From positions 439,001 to 503,000 of the forward strand of contig CM055112.1 of assembly GCA_029204225.1 (NCBI GenBank): 64,000 nt of DNA, in the 5' to 3' direction. This document shows, piece by piece, positions 53,301 through 60,919 of the stretch. How positions within the stretch are numbered: position 1 is the first letter of the stretch; the number at the start of each line of letters is the position of its first letter. The notes under the pieces are model-generated. The model was given only the letters and a program-made list of their open reading frames with translations, was not told where the DNA came from and made no database searches. The stretch is from Diphasiastrum complanatum (lineage: Eukaryota; Streptophyta; Lycopodiopsida; Lycopodiales; Lycopodiaceae). The position numbers and the translations under genes were made by a program.

Positions 53301-56300
53301 CTAAGCCTAAACCCCGAACCTACACACTACTATGTCTTATAGGATGAGATTTTCTCCCTGGACGAACTTCAACAGCTTACTAATTACTTATGCTCCAAAC
53401 CCTAAACCCTAAACCTACACGCTACTATGTCTTATAGGATGAGATCGGTTTCTCCCCGGATGAACCCCAATAGCTTACCAATAACTTATGCTCCAAACCC
53501 TAAATCCTAAACCCACACACTACTATGTCTTGTAGGATGAGATCGGTTTTCTCCCCGGATGAACCCCAATAGCTTACCAATTACTTATGCTACAACTTCA
53601 TCATTGGACCGTAAACCTTAAACTCTGGCTGCAATACGTCGTCTCCCAGCAGCCCACTATCATCTTTGGAATGGATGTATCACATTGTTGTTTGGAAAGT
53701 GTAGCACTGAAAATACTTGGTAAAATCTATCAATTACACCGCAGATTATGAGGGTGCAAACCCAAGGTGCTTGCTAATTTCTATCACACTTCAAACTTAT
53801 GGAAGAGCTCAAACTTTCTTCCTGACTACCTGAAGGCTTGTACTCTTCATCATCATCAGAATCTTGCTCAACAGTATATTTGATATCCTTCTTTTGGCTA
53901 TTTTTGGAGATGTTAAAAATTGAGTTGTGTCAGCTAACACTCACAATTTGGTGCCACAGGACCCTTGTGTTGTTTGTTGAGTTGCAAAGTAACCAAACAA
54001 AATGTCAACATTTTTGCGTGTCTCAATGAAAAAGGGTACAGTCATCTGTATTCCTTTCACATATCTGCCTGAATCAAGGATTTTTCAAATGCGGATTATG
54101 AGGGTGCAAACTCAAGGTGCTGGTTGCCATTTCTGGTGAAAACGCTTCATTATTTCTGTCACACTTCAGACTTATGAAAGAGCTCGAACTTTCTTCTTGA
54201 CTAACTGAAGGCCTGTACTCTTCATCATCATCAGAATCTTGCTCAACAGTATATTTGATATCCTTCTTTTGGCTATTTGTTAGCTCGCGCGGCTGCCTAA
54301 ACCAGACAAAAGGTCAACATTTTTGCGCGTTTTGAGGGGTTCCATAGGTGTGGGCTCGAGAAGGCCCATTGCCCGAGATTAAGATGCAAGAGAAACGTAC
54401 CAAGGTGCCCTCTTCTGATCTAAGAAAGCCCTTCCATGCAAAAGGACTCATGCGCCATTGATGCATTAAAACAAGAATTGCTAAGAATGAAAATTGCACA
54501 AGCAACATGTGCATTGCATTGCATTAGCCATACATGCAAAGGAGATATGGCCCAAAGAAGGGTGTATCGCCATCTCTCTATACCACTCTCCCTTCTGCCC
54601 TCTTCCCTCTCTCGTTCATGCAAGGGCTTGGAAAGGCCATATAACCATGAGGATGGTGCACTAGAGCCATCATTCCATCAATCCCCTCTCTTGGAGATCG
54701 GAAATCTTTGGTTTGGTGATGTGCATGTAAGTTGGAGCATGGAGCAAAGAGGATTCAAGCTCGCTTGGATCTTCATTAAGCAAGTGGAGAAAAATCTCCA
54801 TTTTCTCCCTCATTGGACACGACAACTCACCATCCACCAACCGAAGAACCATGTTTGCCCTAAGGCAAGTAGACAACACTAGCATCATCAATAAATCTAG
54901 TAGGCGGTAGCTACGGTGTCCCATAATAGGATAGCCCATTCCAATATGGAGATGCCTTGCCTAGTGCGAACAATCATTGAGAGCTCTCATCAATTCAAGC
55001 CCCGATCACTTCAACTACCTCAAATGATGCCTCTAATACCCCTTACATAGCCATAGCCCAAGGCCACATTTTCTGACTACCTACAATATAACTACTCCTA
55101 TGTGTCCAATCTTGGTGTCCTCTATACAAGCACAACTATTGCGAGACTAACTATAGATTAAAAAAGCACGCGAAACATCTTCATGGGGGTTGCATTGAGT
55201 AGCATGGATGAGGCAAGGAATGATAGGCAAATCCTTTACACTAGATATTCCATAGTAGACAATATCTTCTAACCAGAGAACATTCTCGCGGCAATGCACC
55301 AAAGGGAATAGAGTCATACACATCTCAAAAGAGCATGTGAATCAACCCTCTCGATAGCTTAAAAGATTTCAACATATCTTTTATCATAGTTGCAAGTAGT
55401 GGGGTAGTTTCATAATGTATGGTAATCGTTGTTTTGTGTAGATGGACATACAATACATTGCATCCTTCCTTTTATTGTTTGCGTTGAGGTTAGGATCACA
55501 TCTCATCCATTATTAAGGGCAACGAGACTCAAAAGAGCATGTGAATCAACCCTCTCGATAGCTTAAAAGATTTCAGCATATCTTTTATCATAGTTGCAAG
55601 TAGTGGGGTAGTTTCATAATGTATGGTAATCGTTGTTTTGTGTAGATGGACATACAATACATTGCATCCTTCCTTTTATTGTTTGCATTGAGGTCGGGAT
55701 CACATCTCATCCATTATTATGGGCAACGAGACTCACAACATTTCACAATTTAAACTGCAAGCGAGGTCATTCTACAAGCCAAAGATGAAATAATGCTAGG
55801 ACATTACTCATTTCATTAAGGGAACATAATTAAGTTATCCAGCTATGTTATTGGTTAGGCATGACATATCTTTTGGGCACTGTCTCTCATTCATGGTGCA
55901 ACAAGATTAACCACACTATTAAGGATCCCACAAAGCTTGAAAAGTATGACAACACCGGAGCAAGCATATCTTGGTCAGGCTTCTAAGTTCTTGGTAAGGT
56001 TCGCACAACATCTTTGACGATGGCACGTACATTCCCACTTGAAGTGCACTACAATTGAACATTTCTTTGTAGTGAGGGCCATTATTGGAGGAGACCAAAA
56101 ACAACAATGTAAGAAACTTTTAATGCATCAATAACTTCGAATTACTTTCATGCATCGATTGACACACGGACTAGAGACTTAAATCTTTTGGCACATCACA
56201 ATATAAATGATGCCATTATTGCAAACCAACATGTTGCTTCAAAGCATAGACGGGTTGTTTGGGGAAATACACACCACCATTGAGATGAAGCAAGGCTTGT

Positions 56301-57694
56301 CATAAATCAATAATCCTATTTGCTTTGAGTTACAATCTAAATAATCGGATGGACCATTTTTGGGACCATTCTATAAATATCCCAGAGTTGCAGTACGTTT
56401 CTAGAAACGCATCCAGAAATGCATTCAGAAACGAGTTTCTGAAACGCGTTTCTGGTTTGAGGCAGCGTTTCTCAGAAACGTTTTCTTTTTCTAATTTTTT
56501 GTGGTCAATATGGGTATCAAATTTAAGCATTAATTACGGGCAGTACATATATGTAGGTTGCTGAATGTTTCATGCACAATGTGGTCCAGTGTAGGTGCAT
56601 CAATCCCTGTAGGATTCTGTCAATCGCTACTGATTTTTAAGTATCTGTTTTTTTTTTTCAGAGATTCTGGATGCAGAAACGCATTTATGTGCAACTATGT
56701 ATTATGCCTAACTTCTATTCTTCTAATGTTGCAAGCAAAACAATCCCCAATAGTTCCACTATCAAATGAGCATAAGGACTCAAATTCAACATCCACGAGA
56801 CCAAGTTGACAAGCTTTGGTAGGTCTAGATAATCTATAAACATCCTTAACATTTTGTTTCAATTTCTCTTTCTAATGTTAATAAATGTAATTGTAGCCCT
56901 TGACTCGTTCTCTCTAACCAAGTCCAACAGCTCATATAGCTATAGGGTCCATGGACCTATTAATGGAGTAAGACTAGTGCTGCTTATAAAGAACCTAGAG
57001 AAGTATAATGAACCACTACGACACCACCTATAAGTTCAAATTTTTAATCAAAACAAGCTCATCTGCAAAAAGTGAAAGACAAGCAATTGAAGAACACATG
57101 TAGGCAAACATTTTACGTGTTGATACCAAGCTGTGTAATTTTTGGATGTCGATATGACAAACTTTGGCATGCTTCACAACTACTTTGTATTATGAAGATA
57201 CTAAATATGGTGGCAAAATTGACATAAGGTCCTCTGACAAGCTGCACAAATGTGGACATACAAGAGGAAAAACCAAGAAGCAAAAAGTAATACCCTGAAT
57301 CTTTGAGATACTCAATTTTTTCGATGAGTCGATCGGGGTGTGGCGAAGCTGCAAGGAGATGCCGCTTTTCCTGATAAAATTGCAGCTGCATAGCATAAAA
57401 TGATGCTTTAGTTAGGAATAGGCCCTTAACTGGAAGTCACATCGTATAAAAAGACCTTAAATCGTCATGGCAAGCAAAACAGAGAAACATCAGATGGAAA
57501 TGAGGCGGGTTTATGACCATTGGCACGGTCTGAGCTGCGGCCCTTCGCAAGGGAGGAGATAGGTTTCCGGATTCTGAGATGAAATGGTCGGGAAAGAGGG
57601 AAGCTGCATCCGAGTAGGTTTTGCAAACCCTAACCAGCTTCTGCAGCTGCTCCTGCGCTTTGGCGGAGATGGGCGCCTCCTGCTCTGACTCCAT
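17509..57694 (-). CDS. GCP2: Gamma-tubulin complex component 2 (GCP2/Spc97 family), 25 exons over ~40 kb
   Basis: GCP2 pairs with GCP3 and gamma-tubulin in the small complex that nucleates microtubules at cortical, spindle and phragmoplast arrays. Twenty-five exons splice to 2,802 nt (933 aa), close to animal GCP2 (~900). Every junction from exon 2 on keeps phase. Residues ~1-110 form a helical N-terminal region, with [14 protein letters not shown] and [13 protein letters not shown] matching the animal GCP2 N-terminus. The [13 protein letters not shown] linker follows. The GRIP1 region starts near residue 268 ([11 protein letters not shown]). The C-terminal GRIP2 region begins near 566 ([20 protein letters not shown]), includes [19 protein letters not shown] and VLEPNWHIM, and ends [11 protein letters not shown]. 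Exon coordinates are in the cluster entries. Intron 2 is 19.5 kb; introns 9, 16 and 19 are 4.0, 6.4 and 4.4 kb, all transposon-rich. Exon 1's donor is the weak point. Confidence 0.93.
19930..20114 (-). mobile_element. tRNA-derived SINE in GCP2 intron 19
   Basis: The minus strand from 20,112 reads like a tRNA head: GGGCGGGTAGCTCGGTGG. Box A spans 20,089-20,105 (TAGCTCGGTGGTAGAGC) and a perfect internal box B GGTTCGAATCC lies at 20,048-20,058. The 3' side of the acceptor stem does not pair with GGGCGGG, and an unrelated body follows, so this is a SINE head and not a working tRNA gene. The 3' limit, near a T/A-rich stretch around 19,930-19,980, is approximate. Confidence 0.75.
20115..23448. other. 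Remainder of GCP2 intron 19
   Basis: No coding family recognised. The palindromic words GGCCCTTTGGGGACTG and AAAAGGGGCCC near 21,690-21,712 recall the ends of the Harbinger-like element at 1.8 kb but have no visible partner. The minus strand around 22,000-22,400 keeps several long broken frames that could be an old gene or element; I cannot name it. Confidence 0.45.
23449..24117 (-). CDS. GCP2: GCP2 exons 17-19
   Basis: Exons are 24117-24034, 23845-23771 and 23622-23449. Exon 17 encodes [18 protein letters not shown], a hallmark of GCP2/GCP3. Exon 18 encodes [20 protein letters not shown]. Exon 19 has a variable loop followed by [10 protein letters not shown]. All three have phase-0 boundaries, so no residue is split. 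Confidence 0.94.
24828..26316 (+). repeat. Possible 5' LTR of a Ty3/gypsy element (limits uncertain)
   Basis: The sequence upstream of the primer-binding site at 26,330 should be LTR. It ends in CTACA near 26,315 and includes a TATA-like box TCTATATAAGC (25,116-25,126) and AATAAA near 25,695. TG starts near 24,828 or 24,994 are possible left ends. No second copy is in the window, so the left boundary is a guess. Confidence 0.35.
26329..26346 (+). other. Primer-binding site complementary to tRNA-Asp
   Basis: TGGCGCCGTTGCCGAGGA matches the tRNA-Asp-type primer site known from Athila/Tat-lineage Ty3/gypsy elements, with one mismatch to the usual form. Confidence 0.75.
27694..29811 (+). pseudogene. 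Ty3/gypsy gag and protease remnant with four zinc knuckles
   Basis: The ATG at 27,694 opens [13 protein letters not shown], then the capsid-like [23 protein letters not shown] near 27,821 and a frameshift near 27,895 follow. The main open part (27,900-28,801) covers the rest of gag ([25 protein letters not shown]) and two CCHC knuckles ([13 protein letters not shown] and [14 protein letters not shown]). After a stop come two more ([13 protein letters not shown] and [13 protein letters not shown]). At 29,242-29,811 a spacer leads to a protease domain with [10 protein letters not shown], where DGG replaces the usual D-S/T-G. The sequence then leaves the element; RT, integrase and 3' LTR are missing. 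It lies sense-opposite to GCP2, inside intron 16. Confidence 0.8.
30431..30504. repeat. (CT)n microsatellite in GCP2 intron 16
   Basis: About 37 CT units, 27 nt from the exon 16 donor; on the transcribed strand it is (GA)n. Confidence 0.97.
30532..31927 (-). CDS. GCP2: GCP2 exons 10-16
   Basis: Exons are 31927-31844, 31740-31642, 31534-31443, 31344-31272, 31176-31024, 30932-30813 and 30585-30532. They encode the core of the gamma-tubulin-complex fold. In order the landmarks are [29 protein letters not shown], the [15 protein letters not shown] helix, [26 protein letters not shown] with [28 protein letters not shown] and [17 protein letters not shown]. Introns between these exons are about 90-230 nt. 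The outer flanks are the transposon-filled introns 9 and 16. Intron 14 uses a less common AGG|GTGCGA donor. Confidence 0.94.
32137..32334. repeat. Tandem duplication, ~115-bp period
   Basis: About 82 bp beginning TTGGGCCCAGTTCCACTTAC recurs almost unchanged 115 bp later. Confidence 0.85.
32571..32945 (-). mobile_element. Ty3/gypsy RT N-terminal remnant in GCP2 intron 9
   Basis: Minus-strand translation from ~32,930 shows GIPPGLV-HTFPLVD, then [12 protein letters not shown] and [17 protein letters not shown]. These are the opening blocks of a Ty3/gypsy reverse transcriptase, followed by an LDGF-like block. Stops and frameshifts break it. It is a different lineage from the remnant at 33.9-35.6 kb, whose equivalent motif is [18 protein letters not shown]. 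Confidence 0.75.
33930..35560 (-). mobile_element. Ty3/gypsy chromovirus remnant (RT, RNase H, chromodomain-like) in GCP2 intron 9
   Basis: On the minus strand: [30 protein letters not shown] and [15 protein letters not shown] (RT blocks, 35,110-35,450). Then come HVEYLGRVV and [19 protein letters not shown] (RT connection, 34,790-34,950), and [16 protein letters not shown] with [16 protein letters not shown] (RNase H, 34,450-34,640). A broken integrase remnant precedes a chromodomain-like GPHKVLD...FLVTWKGI near 34,050-34,200. The YxDD region and most of integrase are lost. Plus-strand frames here are antisense shadows. Confidence 0.82.
35941..37833 (-). CDS. GCP2: GCP2 exons 3-9
   Basis: Exons are 37833-37683, 37520-37349, 37202-37099, 36807-36746, 36528-36480, 36318-36184 and 36072-35941. 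Exon 3 completes the N-terminal helical domain ([19 protein letters not shown]). Exon 4 is a low-complexity Ser/Asn/Glu linker. Exon 5 carries the conserved [12 protein letters not shown] motif. Exons 6-7 form a Lys/Ser/Arg-rich linker. Exons 8-9 begin the GRIP1 region (VIDDLL, GIEGKYI, then ENYIIVSQF and [15 protein letters not shown]). Donors and acceptors are consensus (for example GAG|GTAAGG and AGA|GTAAGT), and phases run 2-0-1-0-2-0-0-0 without a break. Confidence 0.93.
38217..38306. repeat. (TA)n microsatellite
   Basis: AT-only tract with about 25 pure TA units at its right side. Confidence 0.97.
38307..38669. other. GGTACC-rich short repeats and GC-rich flank
   Basis: Words such as GGTACCGCTGGTA recur at least four times between 38,320 and 38,395, each containing the palindrome GGTACC. 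Downstream sequence becomes G-rich. This could be the subterminal region of a decayed DNA transposon, but no matching right end is visible. Confidence 0.4.
38670..39186 (+). pseudogene. Broken frame for a charged coiled-coil-like protein
   Basis: A GGGATAAATAAG box at ~38,671 precedes G-rich repeats and an ATG at 38,855. The most protein-like frame starts about 38,878 ([20 protein letters not shown]...), has one in-frame TAG at 38,989-38,991, and runs to TAG at 39,184-39,186. It ends with an Arg/Glu-rich helix ([18 protein letters not shown]) and an acidic tail. Composition differs sharply from the AT-rich intron around it. I recognise no family; a transposon accessory protein is possible. 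Confidence 0.35.
39711..41009 (-). pseudogene. Broken gene with AT-hook-like motifs and Pro-rich region
   Basis: Three minus-strand frames line up head to tail. 41,009-40,626 contains [20 protein letters not shown] and an acidic Gly/Asp-rich tail. 40,656-40,264 contains [16 protein letters not shown], then a long Pro/Ala/Ser-rich stretch. 40,064-39,711 contains two AT-hook-like cores (RPGRPKGA and GKRGRPRR) and a Glu/Ser-rich C-terminus. They are in different frames, so at least two frameshifts separate them if they were once one gene. It converges on the plus-strand remnant ending at 39,186. I infer a decayed DNA-transposon gene, but no catalytic domain is visible. Confidence 0.35.
41010..42570. 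other. Intron 2 sequence without recognised genes
   Basis: Contains a run of short repeats (CAACTACTTGACTATTGGCT-like, 41,030-41,095). A plus-strand frame at 42,354-42,575 is cut by the LTR element at 42,576 and may continue beyond it at 52,802. Confidence 0.4.
42576..43018 (-). repeat. 3' LTR of the gag-type element
   Basis: 443 bp, AGTTA...TAACT at its ends, preceded on the minus strand by the purine-rich CCAGGGAG. It differs from the right-hand copy at roughly ten positions. Confidence 0.88.
43022..43099. repeat. 39-bp perfect tandem duplication
   Basis: CCTGGCACAAAAAAAAATAG and the following 19 bases occur twice in a row, next to the 3' LTR, giving a repeated peptide [12 protein letters not shown] on the minus strand. 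Confidence 0.95.
43323..43979 (-). CDS. Unknown 218-aa hydrophobic ORF of the gag-type element
   Basis: Open for 218 codons downstream of the gag-type ORF, in another frame, where pol should be. Rich in Phe, Leu, Val, Ser and Asp, with several hydrophobic stretches ([18 protein letters not shown]). A third open stretch (43,223-42,762) continues to the LTR. I recognise no domain and see no RT or integrase motif. The frame may be coding or may reflect low stop density in biased sequence. Confidence 0.35.
   Translation of the reverse strand: MPPFQLLFDFQIPRHFRLLHIAWSLMLSCHFVLVFRDHQSTLREFLLLSWIVCRDVAAIYFSIAHMCFDTHPQLHVDIDPMLATDVGDPVPRPSAFLLFLTCALGVYFGITLVASSDGSFDSPSVFGVSYDGLVCPYEVFLDEFFGNSFSVEASTISRFVAIVFMHHVFLDDALISWTFWSFWHDDHAGARFSILAILCQDDLFMIHVSWHIACFSML
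43954..46218 (-). CDS. Gag-type polyprotein with one in-frame TGA, then protease-tail-like region
   Basis: One frame runs 46,218 to 43,954 with a single TGA at 45,124-45,126. The start could be 46,218 or the better ATG near 46,110 ([15 protein letters not shown]). The first part has a Pro/Gly-rich region, then a retrotransposon gag domain: [51 protein letters not shown]. No zinc knuckle is seen. Beyond the [17 protein letters not shown] and [12 protein letters not shown] resemble the segment after the protease in Ty3/gypsy polyproteins. The remaining ~250 residues are not recognised. Gag would package element RNA. The TGA may be decay or a readthrough site; I cannot tell. Confidence 0.7.
46770..47159 (+). 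repeat. 5' LTR of the nested copia element
   Basis: 390 bp, TGTTGAAATAAATGCC start and AATTTGACA end. Confidence 0.95.
47160..47171 (+). other. Primer-binding site (initiator tRNA-Met) of copia
   Basis: TGGTATCAGAGC directly follows the 5' LTR. Confidence 0.9.
47584..51718 (+). pseudogene. Copia Gag-Pol polyprotein, interrupted
   Basis: Gag starts at ATG 47,584 ([20 protein letters not shown]). In-frame stops lie at 47,983-47,985, 48,361-48,363 (inside the zinc knuckle [11 protein letters not shown]) and 48,697-48,699. A frameshift near 49,690 moves the rest to another frame that runs to 51,718. Domains in order are gag, CCHC knuckle, protease ([12 protein letters not shown]), GAG-pre-integrase ([12 protein letters not shown]) and the integrase core ([35 protein letters not shown]). 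These are followed by RT ([22 protein letters not shown]), RNase H ([26 protein letters not shown]) and the ADIFTKAL end. The RT/RNase H frame is intact over ~690 codons. Confidence 0.93.
51713..52102 (+). repeat. 3' LTR of the nested copia element
   Basis: 390 bp, six mismatches to the 5' LTR. Confidence 0.95.
52182..52193 (+). other. Primer-binding site (initiator tRNA-Met) of the gag-type element, inverted
   Basis: TGGTATCAGAGC follows the LTR end CGTAACT, in plus orientation, although the element is otherwise minus. Confidence 0.85.
52478..52796 (-). repeat. 5' LTR (first 319 bp) of the gag-type element
   Basis: Matches 42,699-43,018 in the same orientation. The missing ~123 bp are found inverted on both sides of the copia insertion. 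Confidence 0.88.
52802..53280 (+). other. Unassigned sequence flanking the insertion; possible broken gene
   Basis: Two overlapping plus-strand frames look mildly protein-like. One has [20 protein letters not shown] and [20 protein letters not shown]. Another, ending at 53,140, has [20 protein letters not shown]. Joined to 42,354-42,575 across the insertion they may be pieces of one old gene, with at least one frameshift. Family not recognised. Confidence 0.3.
53300..53592. repeat. Three ~95-bp tandem units with telomere-like CCCTAAA words
   Basis: The phrase TACTATGTCTTATAGGATGA (or -TTGTAGG-) starts at 53,329, 53,423 and 53,521. Each unit is preceded by one to three CCCTAAA-type words and followed by ACTTATGCT. 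Units differ by about 10%. Confidence 0.9.
53741..54278. repeat. Direct repeat pair, ~165-190 bp
   Basis: 53,741-53,903 and 54,091-54,278 share GATTATGAGGGTGCAAAC at the start and TATTTGATATCCTTCTTTTG at the end. The second copy has a ~25-bp insertion. Confidence 0.88.
54279..55323. other. Intron 2 sequence without recognised genes
   Basis: A plus-strand frame (54,436-54,882) and its antisense counterparts are long, but I recognise no motif. Confidence 0.4.
55324..55731. repeat. Recent 204-bp tandem duplication
   Basis: CTCAAAAGAGCATGTGAATC starts at 55,324 and again at 55,528. The two units differ at only a handful of positions over 204 bp. Confidence 0.92.
56371..56484 (-). promoter_or_regulatory. 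Cluster of GTTTCT/AGAAAC words next to a TATA-like box
   Basis: Between 56,396 and 56,484 the word AGAAACG or its complement occurs about eight times, including the perfect heat-shock-element core TTCTAGAA (56,399-56,406). On the minus strand the cluster is followed by ATATTTATAG (56,371-56,380). The arrangement resembles an HSE-plus-TATA promoter but could be a simple degenerate repeat. Confidence 0.3.
57294..57694 (-). CDS. GCP2: GCP2 exons 1-2
   Basis: Exon 1 starts at ATG 57,694 (GCGATGGAG context) and probably ends at 57,518, where ATG|GTCATA is the best phase-0 donor. The donor is weak, and ACC|GTGCCA nine bases earlier is an alternative. Exon 2 is 57,385-57,294 (acceptor GCAG, donor GG|GTATTA). 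It encodes [20 protein letters not shown] and onward, the start of the GCP2 N-terminal helical domain. The first ~59 residues are acidic then Ser/Pro-rich and poorly conserved. The 132-nt intron 1 is short, whereas intron 2 is 19,460 nt. Confidence 0.75.
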
Positions 57695-57719
57695 CGCTAT
57701 CGCTGCTGCTCCTCCTTCA

Positions 57720-60700
57720 CATCAAAACCATGCAAAGATTTAGAAGAGATATGAAGTGAAGAAGCTTTTACATACATACATTCAATCAGCTAGAAGGAGG
57801 TTAGCTTCCTGTAGCCCAGAAAAAAATATTTCAATTTCCAAAACTGTGATTGTATTTTGAATTGTGTAACCGCCGGCCCCGGTCCCATGGGACCGGCTCA
57901 GCTTGTCCAGGTGTGCCTAGGCAAAAGCAGCTCAACCCAACTGGTTCCACATTACATGGTACTGACTTCCGTATAGATTAGCACTCCTTGGTAAGACACT
58001 TCCACTCAGAACATGAGTTGATGCAAAGTAGAAGCCTCAAAATCATAGGTACGACAATCCAGAAGACATTGGAGGGATGAAAGATTAGGTTTGCAACTAG
58101 TCGGTGAAGATTGCTCCATTGTGATTATGTATGTGACCATCTTGATGATGAGGTGTCTGTGTCTATTGTCGTTCATTGGAGAACCATTAGCCATGTGAAG
58201 GACTTTGTGATATCCTTCCCTTTACATCTATTACGTATAATTATACTCAATGAAAGCAAGTCATTGTTCTAGTTAATGTGCACGTTGGTTGGTCTAGTCA
58301 TCTAGTCATGATTACGTCTAGTCGGGTTACATAAACCAACCAGATGTGATGCTTATGTTATGGTCTCTTCCCTTCTTGCAATCGTCAAAGCTTTGTATTT
58401 TATAAAATATATAGACAGCGTCTAGGTAATATATTAGTATAATGTTGAAACAAACCTATACTATGATTAGGAGGTCCCATGGCCTTTGTGATACAAGACC
58501 TCCAACAATATATTTCTCAAGTGATAGCCTAAAGTACTTGATGGACTATAAACTACCCTCTAGAGGCAAAGAGTTTCATAAGTCATGCTCAATTGTCTCC
58601 TTATGTTCTATTGCAATATTACAATGAATAAGATTTAATTAAACATCTTTTAATTTTAGTTTGGCTAAACCTACATTTTTGTCATAAGGCATCATCATAT
58701 GGATAGACTTATCCACGAAGACCTTCATGCTTTAAAAAATTTCATGGGTATGCTATGATGGATTATCATGCTTGTAGCTCAATATCGATGAATTATTCAT
58801 TCTACTCAATCATAAAGCACGTAATTTTCTTTACTACTAGCATTATATTGCAACTTTTTGCTCTTTGGAAACTGTGCTCTATGATTTTCACCTATCCTTT
58901 CATCTATCATATTTCAATGGCTGGGAGTGTAATACATCACATGTTCTTCTATGAATAATGTTTGGATCTATCAATTTTTCATGTTGGCTGTTATAAATAT
59001 TTATTACTTATGCTAATAATTTTTACAAGAAACCTTGTTGTGTGTGAAAGTTTATGCAAATGCCAACTTCAAACTCACCAAGAGTCACTCATAGGTCACC
59101 AGTTGTCAAATCGCAGAGGTTCCTTGAATTAAAGGGCATAATTTCAAGACATCAAGAAGTTGATCATGGAAAGATAATGGCTTGGGGTAGCGCTAGTACA
59201 CATGCTCTCTTATCTAGTGAAGAGAAATATCTCGAGCTCCAAAAAAGCATTAAAAACTGTAGAATATCAAGCTAGTAGAGCTTTGTTGGTACAATTCAAC
59301 TTTATTGATAGTTATGCTTTGTATTAAATTTAAGATCTGTTCTCAAAAAAATTCACTCATCTTGGATTCAGCATAAGATTGAAGTACAATGGGTGCCTTT
59401 TTATTCTTGGGAAAGATATTACCTCTCTAATTCATTTGGTTATTACAAAATGGCAAGGATAATATTCCAAGCACTTCAATTGAATTTAATGGTGCAAATT
59501 CAGCAAGGGAGGCACTCACATGATTCATGTGATATCAAATCGACAAAAGAAGCTCTCACATATTTCATATCTCCCATCAACTTGCCAAGCCTAGCCTTTT
59601 GTTTCTAAGTTGACTTTCAGTCACAACTTTATTAAACCATTTACAAATATCTCATTTTTATCTCATTAAATCTCAAGTTTCATATTGCTTTATTGTTAGC
59701 TTGTTGTGAGCCAATATTTTTCATCATAGACCTGGCGAATTACTAGTGAAATTTTCACATGGTACGAGAGTCTTGTTTGCCTGTAGTCCATCTTCATATT
59801 GAGTGAATCTTGCATGTGTATGCAAGAGATCATAGATTGGAACAATTGACATTCAATTTGATCAATTGGCTAAAAAAGTAGCAAGTTTTGGCCACTCGAA
59901 TTGCTCTGAAATTGGTTCAACTTTAAAAAAGTTTGCTAAATCCTCTTTTTTCCTATTTTTAAAAGAGTTTTGGATTTGGAGGTGATTTGGCTACTAGATC
60001 AAGTTGGTGGAATTCTCTATTTTTAAAGAGATAACAAACCTCTCAAAAGGTGACCAAAATCCAATGTTTTGGACATTGTCTTGATCAAATCATTGTATTG
60101 GTAACCACCCAAGCAAACCCTCTGTTCATTTCAGCCAAACTAACTGTCATTTGAATTTTATGAAAGATCAAAACAACGTCAGATCATAGAAGACATTTGA
60201 GATCTACTATAATCTATTTTGACCAAGATTGTTCAATATTAGTGCTATTTTTTTCGTACAATTATACACTCGAACTATCATTGTCAAAAAGTTATTCGAC
60301 TCATATGCAGCCATTTTCCAACAACATCCGCTATTGTTTTTTGCTCGCTATTCATCTGATTTGTACATGCTACTTACTAAATTGATTATATAGTTTTATT
60401 GTGTTTAGTATTATGTCTGAATGAATGAATATTCTCTGTTCTATTGTATCTGATTAAATTCTCTTACAAATTTGTCTGACGTATCGAATTCTTTCGTTTT
60501 TCAATATAAAGTTGGCTATATCAGTAGATAACTGAAAATCAATAATGTCATTAAAATTTATAAGAAACTGCTCAATTGATTTTGAAGCTATTTTATTTTA
60601 AACAAAATTGGAAGTTCTTTTGGGTTGATTGAGACTTTGTTCACAAATCCTATATAGGCCAATTTAATGTTGGTCACCTAATAATTTATATAAAATCCAA

Positions 60701-60915
60701 CAAAAGATTGCAAAAAGAAATAAGTAAGCTAAAACTTAACTAACATTTAGATTTGAAAAAGTTTGTCATATTTTTTGTATATTTGTGGTGTCTCAAAACA
60801 TTTAGAGGATAATCTTAATTTAGAAGAGCATGAAGACCATATTTGTAGTGTCTCAAAAGATTTAGGGTAAAAAAGCCTTTATGGTGAATATTCAAAAAAA
60901 GTTTGAGTTTTATAA
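57720..60915. other. Upstream region of GCP2 and AT-rich intergenic sequence
   Basis: The GCP2 promoter must lie just above 57,694, but no clear TATA box is seen. A 14-bp palindrome GGTCCCATGGGACC occurs near 57,883. The rest is AT-rich with no recognised gene. Confidence 0.45.
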
Positions 60916-60919
60916 ACAA

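Noticed and set aside
52802-55731. CRISPR-like array from the several short direct repeats
   Set aside because: Repeats are long, few, adjacent and without unique spacers, and the DNA is plant nuclear.
57437-57694. Separate small gene of 85 aa
   Set aside because: The next exon at 57,385-57,294 and exon 3 at 37,833 continue into GCP2 in phase and match the GCP2 N-terminal domain; the extra residues past 57,518 are read into intron 1.
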